Below, piece after piece: positions 31,700 through 45,496 of a stretch of DNA of 64,000 bases. The stretch is taken from positions 14,440,698-14,504,697 of the forward strand of contig OZ037765.1 of NCBI GenBank assembly GCA_964035545.1. The letters run 5' to 3'. A program made the position numbers and the translations under genes. This DNA is from Bugula neritina. Its lineage: Eukaryota; Bryozoa; Gymnolaemata; Cheilostomatida; Bugulidae. The notes below the pieces were generated by a model. The model did not search any database and had not been told where the DNA came from. It was given only the letters and a program-made list of their open reading frames with translations. The stretch's first letter is position 1, and the number at the start of each line of letters is the position of its first letter.

Positions 31700-34600
31700 T
31701 CAAAGTTCCTCGAAAAAAGCCACTCTGGATTTAGTAGAACCGGCGGCAGTCTAAAATAATAAAAATATTTGGTGAAAGTAATTTAGCATGAATGCATCTT
31801 CTCAGTGATGAACGTAAATTTATGCCAAAATAGCAGGCATTACTAACACCCTCCCCATACAAACCTTCTGTAGAGTTTGATATTTTGTGTCGCCTCTCTG
31901 CACATTTTCATCATGCAATCTATCAAGATGAGTCAACTTATCTTCCACCTTTAACATGTCCATGTCAGATTTGAGATTCTTGAGCTGAGCTTGTATACTC
32001 TCACTTCGCTCCATAAATGTCAGACTAGAAATATTGTTTGATGATGGCTAATTTATGATCACTGCATCAGAAAGTAAATTTACAGCTACATTGTAACTAG
32101 TTTTAAAGTATTGGTGAGATAACTTCATGCAAATGATGCTGTCTAACAATTTCAACTGTTAGCACTGCAATAAATGATCAGGAAATTTGTAAAACTAAGC
32201 AGGCGTACTTCTCTTGTTCCACAGCAAGCTTCAGCTGTGTCATATCTGTAGTGAGATAATCAATTTCAGCATCAGTGGCCCCGCTAAGTTGAGGATAAAG
32301 CTGAAAATACCATTAGTTGTGTGAATAGAGGAATTAATATGAAGGATACTAAGATTCATAGAGAATACACATTACAATTTCAAAGAATATTTTTGGATAT
32401 TAATATACTATTAACAATATAACAACTGGTTCATGCTATACTCACAAAGGTTATATTTGAAAGCAATGAATTTTAAGCTGCTGCATTAAGAATGTGATGA
32501 CAATTTAACAAATTCTAGAAGTTTTAATTAAACAGATTCAAGAGCAAGTAGCTATTCTATTCATGTAAAATAGCAAAATATATGAACATGGCTTCCAGGA
32601 GAGCCATTGGCTTGGCCAGCATGATGGTGAATCATAAATTCTTCTGTGTTGCAACAAAAACCTCCAAAACATGTGGTCCTTGCCACCGGGTTTATCATAG
32701 GGCTTAGGAGATTGAGAAGCTCAAGTAAGATGGCAAAATTAGCAACACATAGAAATATACAAACATTTGCCATTGATGTCAACTTTTTTTTAGCAATTAG
32801 TTCTGCTTCTTTTGCCTTTTCAAGTTCTTGTATCAAACGTTCCATCTCTTGAGCTCTCTGTTCAGAGTCTTCAAGGATGCGCGAAGCCAAAAGTTCTGCA
32901 TCTTTTGCCCTTTGTTCAACTACCAACTTTTCTTCTTCAGTCTAAAACCACAAATTTTTCAACACACATAAATTTATAGGTTTTTACAAGTTTACAGTTC
33001 ATAATGTAGCAAAGGTGATCAAACTAATATATATGTCAATTATTTTTAATGACAGGTTACAAAATTTAATAGTATACTATATTAGATACACTGATAACAT
33101 GTAGATATACTAATAACATGTAGATATACTGGTAACATGTAGATATACTGGTAACATGTAGATATACTGATAACATGTAGATATACTAGTAACATGTAGA
33201 TATATTGGTAACATGCAGATATACTGGTAACATGTAGATATACTAATAAAATGCAGATATACTGGTAACATGCAGATATACTGATAACATGTAGATATAC
33301 TAATAAAATGCAGATATACTGATAACATGCAGATATACTAATAAAATGCAGATATACTGATAACATGTAGATATACTGATAGCATGTAGGTATACTAATA
33401 AAATGCAGATATACTGGTAACATGCAGATATACTGATAACATGTAGATATACTGATAATATGTAGATATACTGGTAACATGTAGATATACTAATAACATG
33501 TAGATATACTGGTAACATGTAGATATACTGGTAACATGTAGATATACTGGTAACATGTAGATATACTGGTAACATGTAGATATACTGGTAACATGTAGAT
33601 ATACTGATAACATGTAGATATACTAATAACATGTAGATATACTGGTAACATGTAGATATACTGGTAACATGTAGATACACTGGTAACATGTAGATATACT
33701 GATAACATGTAGATATACTAATAACATGTAGATATACTGGTAACATGTAGATATACTAATAACATGTAGATATACTGATAACATGTAGATATACTGGTAA
33801 CATGTAGATATACTGGTAACATGTAGATATACTAATAACATGTAGATATACTGGTAACATGTAGATATACTGGTAACATGTAGATATACTAGTAACATGT
33901 AGATATACTGATAACATGTAGATATATCTGGTAACATGTAGATATACTGGTAACATGTAGATACACTGGTAACATGTAGATATACTGATAACATGTAGAT
34001 ATACTAATAACATGTAGATATACTGGTAACATGTAGATATACTAATAACATGTAGATATACTGATAACATGTAGATATACTGGTAACATGTAGATATACT
34101 GGTAACATGTAGATATACTGATAACATGTAGATATACTGGTAACATGTAGATATACTGGTAACATGTAGATATACTAATAACATGTAGATATACTGGTAA
34201 CATGTAGATATACTGGTAACATGTAGATACACTGGTAACATGTAGATATACTGATAACATGTAGATATACTAATAACATGTAGATATACTGGTAACATGT
34301 AGATATACTAATAACATGTAGATATACTAATAACATGTAGATATACTGGTAACATGTAGATATACTAATAACATGTAGATATACTAATAACATGTAGATA
34401 TACTGGTAACATGTAGATAATATACTGATAACATGTAGATATACTGGTAACATGTAGATAATATACTGGTAACATGTAGATAATATACTGATAACATGTA
34501 GATATAATGGTAACATGCAGATATACTGGTAACATGTAGATATACTGGTAACATGTAGATATACTGGTAACATGTAGATATACTGGTAACATGTAGATAT

Positions 34601-35573
34601 ACTGGTAACATGTAGATATACTGATAACATGTAGATATACTGGTAACATGTAGATATACTGGTAACATGTAGATATACTGATAACATGTAGATATATCTG
34701 GTAACATGTAGATATACTGATAACATGTAGATATACTGATAACATGTAGATATATCTGGTAACATGTAGATATACTGATGATATCAGCAATATCAAATGC
34801 AGTGAATTATACCAATAGCCAAGAGTACCAACCTTGATAGCTGTGTTCTTCACCCGGCCCATTTCTGCTTCAGCCTCAGCCGACTTCTCCCTCAATAATT
34901 GGTTCTCCTGCTCAATCAAATCAGACTTCTGGCCCAGAAGTTCTACAGTTTCTTCAGATCGCCTCTATTTTATAAAACAAGGCGTTTTGATATTATCACA
35001 TAGACCCATTATAAAAATACAATTACTAACAAGCTAAAACCTAAAACACCTAAATGGTGTTCAATTATCATTGCAGTCAGTCCATCTATGCCCAAACTTT
35101 GGCTATTGGGTCAAATTTAGTAAACTTTTAAATTTAATGTAACTCATTATGCATGATCAATAAAATAATATTTTAATGTACCGTGGAAAAAACAAGTGTT
35201 AAAATGTTTTTGTTAAAAAATGTCACTTCACTGCCTTGGTAAGAACTTGTCATGTACATATGGCATTTGTTCTTGAGACAAATTTGAGATGCTAAATCTG
35301 AAAACATCAGCTCACTATGCCAAATTTCTTCTCAACATATATTAATTTCATTTGAAGGCTGATCCAACTACAACTTCAAAAAATAAAACAGTTGAGGATG
35401 AAAACAGGCCATTCAATAATCTGCACTAGACATTAGAACTGGTGTCAATATGTGCAGCTCATGGTTGATATACTTTGCCACAGAACTCATCATCTTGATA
35501 TTGATTGCAAACCTCAATGGAACAGACTGGCTGGGACTTGCCATCAATGACTTATATAATATACCAGATATAT

Positions 35574-35608
<35 letters not shown>

Positions 35609-36479
35609 ACATATATATAAAATATATATCAGATAACAAGGAACACAATCTTTAATGCATCAATCCACTAAATAATATAATCACTCACCAGGTTTTCTCT
35701 GGTGAGCTCCAACTCCAACTCTAATTGATTTATTCTTGTTACCATCACTTCTTTCTCATGCTCTAAAATGGACCGCAACTCTTGCTCTTTGTGCAGTCTT
35801 GCTTTTTCTTGCTACAGAAACACACACCTATACAGCTCCATTAAGGAACTTGAAGAAGTATTTTAAAGATGAACTGACTATTCCAGCAGCTTTGATACCA
35901 TCGTTGAGTTGCCGCCTTCATTAAAAGAAGTGGTTTTCAAGCAAGTGAATGCTAGAACAAAAAACTCAAGTGATGTGAATATCACTAGTGTTTTCAAATA
36001 CAAAAAGATTAAATATTGTTCAGCTATTGCTATACACAAAGCTAATTTTAATAGTTATGTTCTTTTTCATTTAATAAATATGTACTATAAAATATACTTA
36101 TGCATTCCAAATATCTAACTCATGACATGTATCAATTATGAAAATATGTTTATACAATATATAACTCAAAAATGAATTCAATAATGATATCAAGCTTTTA
36201 AAAAATGGGCCGTAAAAAACTTGAGTAACAAAAACCTTTATGAAGCTTTCCTATCAACTATCACATGCAACATAATTGTGAATTAGAAACAATTAGCTAT
36301 CCAGACCACATTCTTTATTTACGGTTTAATATACCTTGGCCTGAGAATAACTTTGGAATAAAACGTGGTTAAAGACAGTCTATTATTGTATTCCATGTCA
36401 ATCTTGAATAAACTATATAAAACTTTATAACTTGTTAAAAACATACTTGATATTTCATTACTTATATCTGCCACAAATT

Positions 36480-36539
<60 letters not shown>

Positions 36540-39500
36540 TGCGCGTGTGTGTATATATAAAGTTGGTGTGCAGTGTGGTGATGGGTTTAGAAATATCTGA
36601 TATCTGAAAATATGAAGGTATCTTTCTCTACCAGAATTAGAGATGAGATGTGCTGTAGTAATATAATGGTCTTTGTTGAGCTGTGTGGTTTATAAGAACT
36701 TTCTTGTTGAACTGTACCTTACAAGTAAAGCATCTGCTTTTATATTAAACTAACAAGTCTAGAAAATTCCATTGCATTCCACACTGTGCATGAATAATGT
36801 AAAGCTGACACTAGTTATATAGCCAATAGTTTAATAAATAAGCATTGCCCTAGAATCGAATGCCACACTAATAGGTATAACAAGTACGTGTTATGCACAT
36901 GGATGCTACTGTCAGATGAGTATATAATATATTATGCGGCAGAAAAATTTGTGACACAAAAAAGTAAAACTTTGATTATTAACTTGAAAATTGATCTTAT
37001 CTAAATCTGATTTGCCACTACTATTGATATTTAGCTCCATTATGCTATAGGGGTAACGAGGGGGGGGAGGGGGCTCAATGGATCGAATTTTGAATTATTT
37101 GCTCTCATTAATTTGTTTTTCAAGTTACTAGTTCAATAATCTCTAGTCTAAATGCTACACCAGTTTTCCATTATAGGTATCAGTATGTTGTTTTTATCTC
37201 TTTCACAACCTTCAGAATAACAAAATTTTCATGGCGAAAAAACTGGCCTGTTGTGCCCCAGTACAGGGGTACAATGAGCCACTGGGTGTGACACAACAAA
37301 TATATTGAAATTTTGCTGATTCTGTTGCTCTGATCTTTATTTATTTAATATATACAAGTAAATAAAAATACTCGTTCAGATCTACAGGAAAAATAATGTT
37401 TTAGCTGTACAGTTTGTGCCACCACAGATATCAGAGGAAGGTAAAATCAAAAACACACATCTTTCATTTCTACGGTGCCATTATAATTACTGTTTAGAGC
37501 TAAAAATGTTTTTTCTATTTCCACTTCACAGAACTTTCATCAGAAAAAAAACTTTAGTAACATGTGCTACAATATTCCGGTGGAATTTTTTCTATGAACA
37601 GCTGTAGCTAAGGTGGCTGAAATTTGTGACTGGAGTGCGGAAGGGGAGGGGGGAACAAATCACAATTTATTTTACTCAAATACATGTATATTTCCTCAAT
37701 GATACAATGTATAATGAATATCATGACTATTCATTAGTAGCAACAGCAGAGTGTTTTGTATGATGTATAAAATGGCAAAGCTAAAACCTCACCAGATTCA
37801 TATATTGGGTAGCTTAACCTTGTAGTTTGCTAGTCTTACCATGATGTCTTTGATATTTTACAAAAAAAGGTCAGAAATGGCTATATCTATAGATATTATT
37901 AATATTTCAACTAATTTTTTTAGGCAAACAAACTAGTAACAGTGATCAGGGTGTAATGGTCAAGTGGCCCATTGTGCCCTGTGTGGCAAAGTTGAAAATA
38001 AATGTGGTTTAAGGGAAATTCATTTTACAATTTGCTATCATACTATTTAGGCAATGTAAAGACAAGCAATAGCAACAATATAAGTAAAAACTAGGCTTGT
38101 TACTTTTGAGTGTAAAAAGTTATAAAGCTTTAATGACATCTTCAAAAATTTACAAAAAGTAGGTAAAAACAGTTTTTGACTCGCCTCTTCAACATGTATG
38201 TTTCGCAAGTGTTGAAACTACAATGGCTGAATAATTATATCATTACCTTTTTATTAAAAAAATCATAGCTCTAAGTCAATAAGTTCTCTCACAATTTGAC
38301 CGGATTTTTGTACCCCTATGACAGTTGTGCCCCCGTTACCCCTATATACATATGCATAGATGTCACATACTTGACGATTAATTCGCTGCTCTTTTGCCTG
38401 TGCTTTCATTTGTTGAACTTCTAAAGTATCTGGTATACGCCTCTGTTTATATAGTAGATGATTGCCTTGACACAACTCGAACAACTACAGAGACACACAA
38501 CATTACAAATATACAAATATTACACAAATATTACATTTATTCTAATGTAAGAGATAGTAAAAAGTGGCTAAACACCTTCTGACAATTAAAACATCCGTTG
38601 CGAAGAACTAAATCAAATTTTAAAAGTCATTCACTAACAAAAATATAGAGCTTACCGAGTTGTTCACTTGTAGATCACGAGAGAAAAATGTCAAATCATC
38701 ACTATGATTTCTCTCTAGGGTTTTAACTTTAAACTAAAGACAGAAAGTAACCCAGATCATTGGTATGCATATAATTCACACTTCAAACATAAATATCACA
38801 AAAGACTGTATTGAGTTTAAGATATACCTTATGACAAAAGGCAAAAAAGTAACAATCATGAGGTTTACAGAGAAAAGTTTTAAATTTCAAAAATATTACA
38901 GAACTTACTTTCTTGTCAGTATGAGCAATGTGACTTATTTCACTCCACGCAAAGCTAACTACAGGAACTAGCTTGTTTTCAGGTTTAAAAATGTGCAAGC
39001 CAAGAGAATTGACTCCAAGAGATACATCTGAGTTTCTGGCATTCTAAGATAACAGTATCATCAATAATCAATAAACCTGTATTAAAAATAAACTACTACC
39101 TGTATATTAATTTCAAATTGTAGATAAAAAGATTCGTAACTTTTTAGTATTAAATCATCCAACAATTTTACCTTAATGTGAAAATAGCAGTATCCAAACA
39201 TTTCTAAATCTTGTGCTATTTTTAGAAACTCTTTTTCTGCGTCTTCCCTTAAATAATCATTTCAAACAAAACAAGGTAATCATGGCATCTATGATCACAC
39301 AGAAAATATTGAACGACCTGCTGAAAATTTTGTATATTTCAACTCTAAATAACACAGCGTCAACTAGTGACAACCATACAAGGTGTCAGCATGTCAACAT
39401 AGTGCAACTGACCTACTTAATCCCTTGTGATCAGCATACCAGATTTTTATTCGTTCTTCCCACATTTCACTAGTCATTTGGTACTGATCTATAACAGTCT

Positions 39501-40667
39501 GGGGTAAAAGCGACTCAATTTGAAGAGATCCAGGTATAAATGTCTTGTCATCGTAATCCCCAAACTACCAAATGCAGCACTACAGTGTACGTATACACCA
39601 GAAAATGTACATTTATAGCCTATAATAAAAAGTATAGCCATAACCCTGCTACATATAACAACCATAAGGATAGTTTATTTAATATTTAAACATAAGTTTT
39701 TGTTCGTTAAACTCAAAAGTTTAAAATAAATTAGTACTTTATACTTTAAAACTTATTTCCTTTTAATTTCATGTTAAAAATATTGAATTTCAACTTAAAA
39801 AACCTTGATTAGAAAGTAAAATACATATAAATACCTTAGCTTGGACAGCGTAAGAAGCTAAGAGCACAGATGCTTCAGGAGCACAATATATGTGCTCAGA
39901 AACAATATCTTGCTTGACTTGTAAGAAAAAAAGATGTTGGGTTATGTCTTGGATTAATTCTTCCGATACATCTTCAGGGTAGAATTTGACAAGAAAGGAA
40001 CAGTGTATGTGAGTTAGTTGCACTGGTTGACTATTCTTGCCAGCACTGAGTTGATCTATAACCTAGTTTAAACAAACCAGAGCCAGTGGCACAGAAAGAC
40101 TAAAGTTCAACATATAATATCAGAAAACCTGTGTATTTAGCTATAAGGGCACATGCATCTATAACTGGGAAAATCAAATTAAATTACCTTTTTGTTTCTT
40201 TTCAACCAAAATCTGTAATGATCTCTATTTTGGAACTCAATGTCAAAATACCAATGTTCTCTTAGCCCTATAGTTCGACACACCATATCAAATAACTCTT
40301 GTCCGGTGTTTTTGTCCTGCAAAAACAGCCCGAGCATATTCAAAACCTTTTAATTCAAAATTTCTTGGCTATGACTGATTTGAAAATGAAACAGCGAGTG
40401 TAAAATTTTGCTACACTACAAAACGCCCTGTAAACAAATCATTTCGTTGAAGAATATCCTTCTAATCAACAGAAGTATGTAACCATGTCATATTTGTAAT
40501 ATTAGTTGATAGTCAAAGCATACACATAATAAAATGCAAAATAGTTGATAAGCATTGAAATAGAAAATTAACATTCCAATAAAGCATACCGACAAATGGA
40601 ATTTCAGTTCTGCTTCCATTGTGTGTATAGTTATCGGAAATGTGGAGCCTTTACGTTTGGGCAACAT
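31700..40667 (-). CDS. NF2: Merlin (NF2 tumour-suppressor orthologue), 14 exons, complete
   Basis: FERM-family cortical protein acting upstream of Hippo signalling. Minus-strand exons: 40667-40590, 40316-40188, 40062-39835, 39564-39413, 39247-39172, 39043-38909, 38733-38656, 38484-38371, 35811-35689, 34964-34833, 32941-32765, 32300-32209, 32024-31865, 31750-31700; 574 aa against 595 in human. The FERM domain is about residues 8-300 ([47 protein letters not shown]). The merlin-specific F2 signature [12 protein letters not shown] is present where ezrin, radixin and moesin differ. An alpha-helical rod spans about 300-475, and the tail ends [10 protein letters not shown] like vertebrate merlin isoform 1. 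The Ser518 region of human merlin aligns with a Lys (K498). Introns hold a 19-bp minisatellite and a DNA element. Confidence 0.97.
33086..34778 (-). repeat. 19-bp minisatellite, about 89 copies, NF2 intron
   Basis: The plus-strand unit is close to ACATGTAGATATACTGGTA. Variants are at the GG/GA/AA position (ggtaac, gataac, aataac), and a few units carry short indels (AGATAATATAC, AGATATATCTGG). The minus strand, which is the NF2 sense strand, has no stop codon in any frame of the consensus, which explains the many long apparent ORFs. It lies in the 1.9-kb intron between exons 34833-34964 and 32765-32941. Confidence 0.95.
35569..35629. repeat. TA-rich microsatellite
   Basis: Interrupted (TA)n tract in an NF2 intron, about 60 bp before exon 35689-35811. 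Confidence 0.8.
36484..36545. repeat. (GT)n microsatellite
   Basis: About 25 GT units followed by GCGCGTGCGCGT, a purine-pyrimidine alternation, in the large NF2 intron. Confidence 0.95.
37046..38346. mobile_element. Non-autonomous DNA element with TATAGGGG ends, NF2 intron
   Basis: The left end TATAGGGGTAACGAGGGG and the right end, reverse complement TATAGGGGTAACGGGGGC, enclose about 1.3 kb with no coding capacity. Internal G-rich motifs (GCCCCAGTACAGGGGTACAA, GGCCCATTGTGCCCTG) recur. TA at both edges is consistent with a TA target duplication. The right end is only about 24 bp from the splice donor of exon 38371-38484. It has the same architecture as the element at 20278-21096 but diverged sequence. 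Confidence 0.7.
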
Positions 40668-41967
40668 ACTTGCTGCTTTGTATTCAATATCTTTTGCTGT
40701 TGAAAAAATAGTTTGAGAAAAAGTAGTTATTTAACATGTGGCAGAAAATTTGCTATCTATGATCATGTGAAAAATTACTAACTATCAAAATCAATTATTA
40801 TTTTAACTACAAAATATATTGAATTTGCAATCCACAATCTACTATCTTATTCAACAGCAAATGCCAAATCTTACATAGTGAGCTCTAGCTTTGATAGTTT
40901 TTCTAATAAATTTACAAGAATTGCTCAATAAAACATGCAAAATTAGTTATATTACAGCATTACTAAACAAATTAAACTCAAATGCCTACATAAAAAAGAG
41001 AAAATTTCTCCGTTTAATCAAATGGAGCAAATTTATGGAATGTACCATTCACTTTACCCCGCAAAAATGTAGTAAATTCCGAAAAGCAAAATTTACAAAG
41101 TCAATTTTTCTTAAGTTTTGCATTGTTTTCAACATTTATTCTAAAATGTATATTAACAAAGCAAAAGGTCTTGCATTATTTCTTGATGGTAAACATAACC
41201 AGAGTTGAGTACCATTTAGTTCAAGTATCCAATAAAATTTTACAATCTAAATGAAGCGCTAAGTAAAATTTATATGGAGGGTCATTGAGCGAATAGAGTA
41301 TTTATAATAATCTGTTGAAATAGATTTAGGTTATAATAATATATCCTCACAATGACATACTATAGTTTGTAAATTACAGAACTTGGTGCATGGTTGTAGT
41401 GTTGTTGTGCATCATTAACATTTATGCCTCTCAAAAGTATTGCACATTTACAAGCATATCTTTAGCCAATTTTAGATCATTGTTACCCATATTATGTAGA
41501 AAGGAGGAGGTTGAAGAGACACATTTGCGAGGGATGCTTACCCCCAATACAGCAATAGAATAAATGCTGCCTGTGGTCAATGCATAAGTAAATGAAGCAG
41601 AACATATGCATTTCCTGTACACACAAGGTTTCAACAGACTTTTGTAAAGTTCTATGGATGTAGTGAGATTAGTTTGGATAAGGGTTATTCAGTGGAGCAA
41701 CATAATCAAAATGTTAAATGAGAATAAATGTGCTTAAGGAAGGGAGGGTGAACTAAACATCTGTGCTGATAAAAAACAACAGTGCGAGTTTCAGTGACAA
41801 GAATAGTAGTCATTGGCTGTCCCGTTATGATAAAGATGGATAAGTACTTGAGTACTTATCTATCCTGAGTGCTTATAGTAATACTATAACTATTACTTAG
41901 TAATAGTCATAGTATTCACTGTTACTATTAGGCTTAGTATTGGTACTGCTGTAATTACAAGTATAAG
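40668..41967. other. NF2 upstream region, no gene seen
   Basis: 5' flank of NF2 (reading to the right). No protein recognised. From about 41860 the DNA becomes low-complexity TAGTAATA-type sequence, which also surrounds the gypsy elements further right. Confidence 0.4.
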
Positions 41968-44570
41968 CTATACTGTTGTAGTTTTGTGCACTACTATCAG
42001 TGGAGTTTTATTGTATACACGAATTACAGGTTCATAACCTACGGCGAGGTTTGCGAGAGAAAACCGAAGTAAAATAGCATTTAAAGAATGTCTATATTTT
42101 CTTGAACAAGGACTTGACTGTTTGGACTGCCCTCTCAGCCTCTCCATTAGCCTGAGGATGCTTTGGTGAACTAGTGACATGGGCAAACTGGTAAGAAGAA
42201 ACAAACAACTTAAAACTCATGGCTGGCGTATTGGGGGCCGTTGTCCGAAACCAACATATCTGGAACACCATAGCGCGCGAAGATACTCCGCATGTGGCTA
42301 ATAACTTCCCTGCTGGTGAGTTCAGCTAACAAAGCAACCTCGAAAAACCTAGAATAATAGTCTACTACTAGGAGATACCAACGATTGTGAACAAAGAACA
42401 AATCACTACCTAACCTCCCCCAAGGACGCTGAGGAAACTCGGCTACCATCAATGGCTCTACAACAACGTTGGCGTGCATTCTGCAGGTGTTGCACTGGCG
42501 TACCATGTAAGCAATTTGCTGAGATATACCCGGCCACCAAACATATTGCCTGGCCCGAGCACGACACTTGGTCACCCCTAAATGACTTTGATGAATAGTC
42601 CGAAGAACTTCCAATCTCTCAACCTGTAGAATAACAATGCGGTCCCCAAGCACCAACAACCCATTTTGAATAGAAATCAACGATCTTGACTTAAAATAAG
42701 GGCGAAAAAGTATATCCTTATTGGTAAGGTATTCCGGCCATGAGGTCTCAACAAACTTAATAACTTGGGCCAAGACTTCATCAGCTCTTTGCAGCTTTGC
42801 CAACTGCACGAGCCTCTAGCTAGAAGCAAACGACTTATGACTCTCCTTCACGGCCAACTCTACTTCCTCCTCAAAAGCCACTTCATCCACACTGGGCGAA
42901 GCCTGGAGCGGGATAATGCATCTGCAAGCACATGATCCTTACCAGCAATGTGTTCAACGACATACGCAAACTTCATAAGCCTCATCCTGAAACGCTGAAT
43001 GCAAACAGTCAGTTTATCCAGTTCAATTTCATTCCGTAATGGGATCAAAGGCTTGTGATCAGTCTGCATCTTGACTGTGATACCTGTAATGTAATTTCTA
43101 AACTTAGTACATATCCACACAACCCCCAGTGCCTCCTGTTCGATGGTTACATACCTCTTCTCAGTATCAGTCAAAGCACAAGAAGCTGCTGCAACCACCC
43201 TCTTGGAACCATACGGCTGAAGCTGCAGCAATACAGCACCGATGCCATTCCGGCACGCATCAGTCTGTATAGTGGTCTCAGCCTTCGGGTCATAACCTGC
43301 AAGAACGAAATCCCTCGTTTCAGAACCAAGGAGACGTCTTACACAAGTCGCTAAGAGGTTTAGATAGCTCCGCCAATTTAGGGGTAAACTTACTCAACTG
43401 ATTTGCCATGCCCAAGAAGCTACGAACATCTGAGACACTCCGAGAAGTTCTGAAATCTCTAATCCTTTGAACTGCCTCAGGGTTGGCTTGAATGCCTTTA
43501 TCAGAAATTGAATGCCCTAGAAACTTGATTGAACTTTTAGAAAATTCAAATTTGGAACTGTTCATAGTCATTCCTGCATCAGACATGCGTCTGAGGACAG
43601 CCTGAACTTTAGCATCGTGTTCCTCCACAGTATTGCCCCAGACACAAACATCATCCATATGGACAATAACTACTTCTAGACCACAAAGAACCTGTGACAC
43701 AACTTTGGCATAGCTCTCTGGGCTAGATGATAGCCCAAACGGCAACCTATGATAAGCATACCGACCAAACGGGGTCAAAAATGTATTAAGGAGTTTACTA
43801 GACTTGGACAGGGGTATCTGATAAAACCCAGAGTTCGCATTCAACTAGCGGAAAACTTTTCTATCACCTAGTTTAGCTAGACTAGAGTCGCATGGGCCAT
43901 TGGGTATACCTCCCTCCTGACTACTTTATTCAACTGAGTGTAGTCTACACATATACGAATACAACCACTTGCTTTGGGGACTATAACCATGGGTGAGCAC
44001 CAATCAGTTGGTTCACTAACAGGGAAGATGACTCCTAAATCTACCATTTCATCTAACTCAGCCTTCACTTTATCTAATAATGGATACGGCACAGAACGCG
44101 AAACACAAATAGCATAGGGGGGAGGGGGGACCGGTGTTTACTTGAATCTCTGCCTCCTGGCTCATTTTACCTAGGCCAGAAAAAAGACTAGGAAACTCAT
44201 TTCTAAACTTATCAGCACTTTCAGTAACATAATCAAGTTGGGTATTACATAATACAAGACCTACGCCTACACATGCACGTCTACTAAACAAAGCTTTATT
44301 GTGAGCTACAACATATAGTCTATCTGCTACTTTGTGCTTGCCTACAGATAGTGTACTGTCAAAATAGCCTAACACTGATATCTGACTTTTACTCGGTCCA
44401 AACAATGCCTTGTCTGGCTGTTTAAGCGGTACTGACTTACAAAGCTGCTTCAAGATGATGGTAACATCTGCACCGGCATCTAACTTGAATCGCACAGGCA
44501 CCAATAGTTGATCTATGACTACAGACTTTGTCCATTCAACGTTAGCGTCTCTGTCTGTTACTTCACCCAA
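41968..44570 (-). pseudogene. gypsy A pol remnant (PR-RT-RNaseH-IN)
   Basis: Protease-like part at 44570-44070 (FKLDAGADVTII). RT in two frames at 44092-43877 (PKASGCIRICVDYTQLN) and 43844-43320 (LPFGLSSSPESY, VHMDDVCVW). RNase H with TDHKPL at 43231-42860. Integrase at 42809-42210 with the HHCC finger (H..H, CNTC) and DDE-core parts (VVDYYSRFFEV, VSDNGPQYASHEF). The C-terminal integrase remnant, to about 41968, has several stops. At least four frame changes and several stops make it a dead copy. Confidence 0.85.
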
Positions 44571-44573
44571 AAA

Positions 44574-45407
44574 CTACTGTCCTTTGTTGCAGGGTTCAAT
44601 GTTGCTAGTGGACTGGTCATAATCGTTCTCTTCCATAGATTGTACTGCTCCTCTTTTTGATCTGCACACTCTAGCAAAATGTCCTCGCTTTTGGCATTTG
44701 TGACACACGGAATTTTGCACGGGACATTTGCCAAATCTGTGTGTGTTGTGGCCACATCTACCACATGGATTAGCATCGGCTTGAGCTGATTTAGCTGCTT
44801 TACTCTGTTGGGTTGAATGTTTATGTTTACTACCGCTGACTCTTGCCGCATCGAGCGATTTCACATCATTGTATAGCTCCTTTACATTTTTGTCCACTTG
44901 CTCTGCTTGTCTAGCCATGGCCACGGCTGTTGCTTCAGTTAACTGGCCAATGTCCATCTTTTGCATCTCACGGCTTAGCCCTTAGTCAGCTATACCAACA
45001 ACTAGTTTATTTCTGATTTGTTCTGACGGCTTATATCCAAAGTCACATTTGTCTGCCAACTCAGTTAAAGCATGAATATAACGTTCTATTTATTCGGCTT
45101 GGTGCTGGTCACGCTTGAAGAATTTGGCTTTTTCATAGATGACATATTTCTTAGGTGAGAAGTAGTTCTCAAATCCAGATAGCACCTCACTGTATTTCTT
45201 TTTATTTTCTTCAGAGAGACCTAGGCTGCTAAAGATGCTTTCACTTGTAGGTCCTATACAATACAAGAAACTATTGATTTGTATTTCTTCCTCCTCTTTA
45301 TCTAACTTATAAATCTGTCTATATCTACTCCATCTCTTGGCCTACTCTGCTCATCTCTCTGGCATAAAGTCAAACTCGACAGGTGGATTAAACTTTGCTA
45401 TAGCAGT
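44574..45407 (-). pseudogene. gypsy A gag remnant with zinc knuckles
   Basis: A capsid-like segment (about 45407-44970) is interrupted by at least four in-frame stops. A 130-codon open part then contains two CCHC knuckles: CGRCGHNTHRFGKC and CHKCQKRGHFARVC. Such knuckles bind element RNA during packaging. Non-functional as it stands. Confidence 0.8.
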
Positions 45408-45480
45408 AAATCGTCAATAACGCCAGAAAAAGAAACCAAGGACAGCAGATGGCACGGATTAAACATGGTAAACCCAAAAC

Positions 45481-45496
45481 TTTGTACTGGCCACCA
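45481..45496 (-). promoter_or_regulatory. Candidate primer-binding site of gypsy A
   Basis: The plus strand reads TTTGTACTGGCCACCA directly next to the LTR edge, so it could pair as the 3' end of a tRNA bearing CCA. I could not assign the tRNA species. Confidence 0.4.

Noticed and set aside
33082-34919. Many long minus-strand ORFs with [12 protein letters not shown]-like repeats
   Set aside because: Artefact of a stop-free 19-bp minisatellite in an NF2 intron; all three frames are open.
39417-39420. Donor GTAGGT for the NF2 exon ending near 39417
   Set aside because: It leaves the wrong phase for the next exon; GTCAGT (exon edge 39413) gives HKGLSRED, collinear with human merlin.
41431-41634. 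67-codon minus-strand ORF as a small gene
   Set aside because: No homology, no splice context and weak composition; expected by chance.
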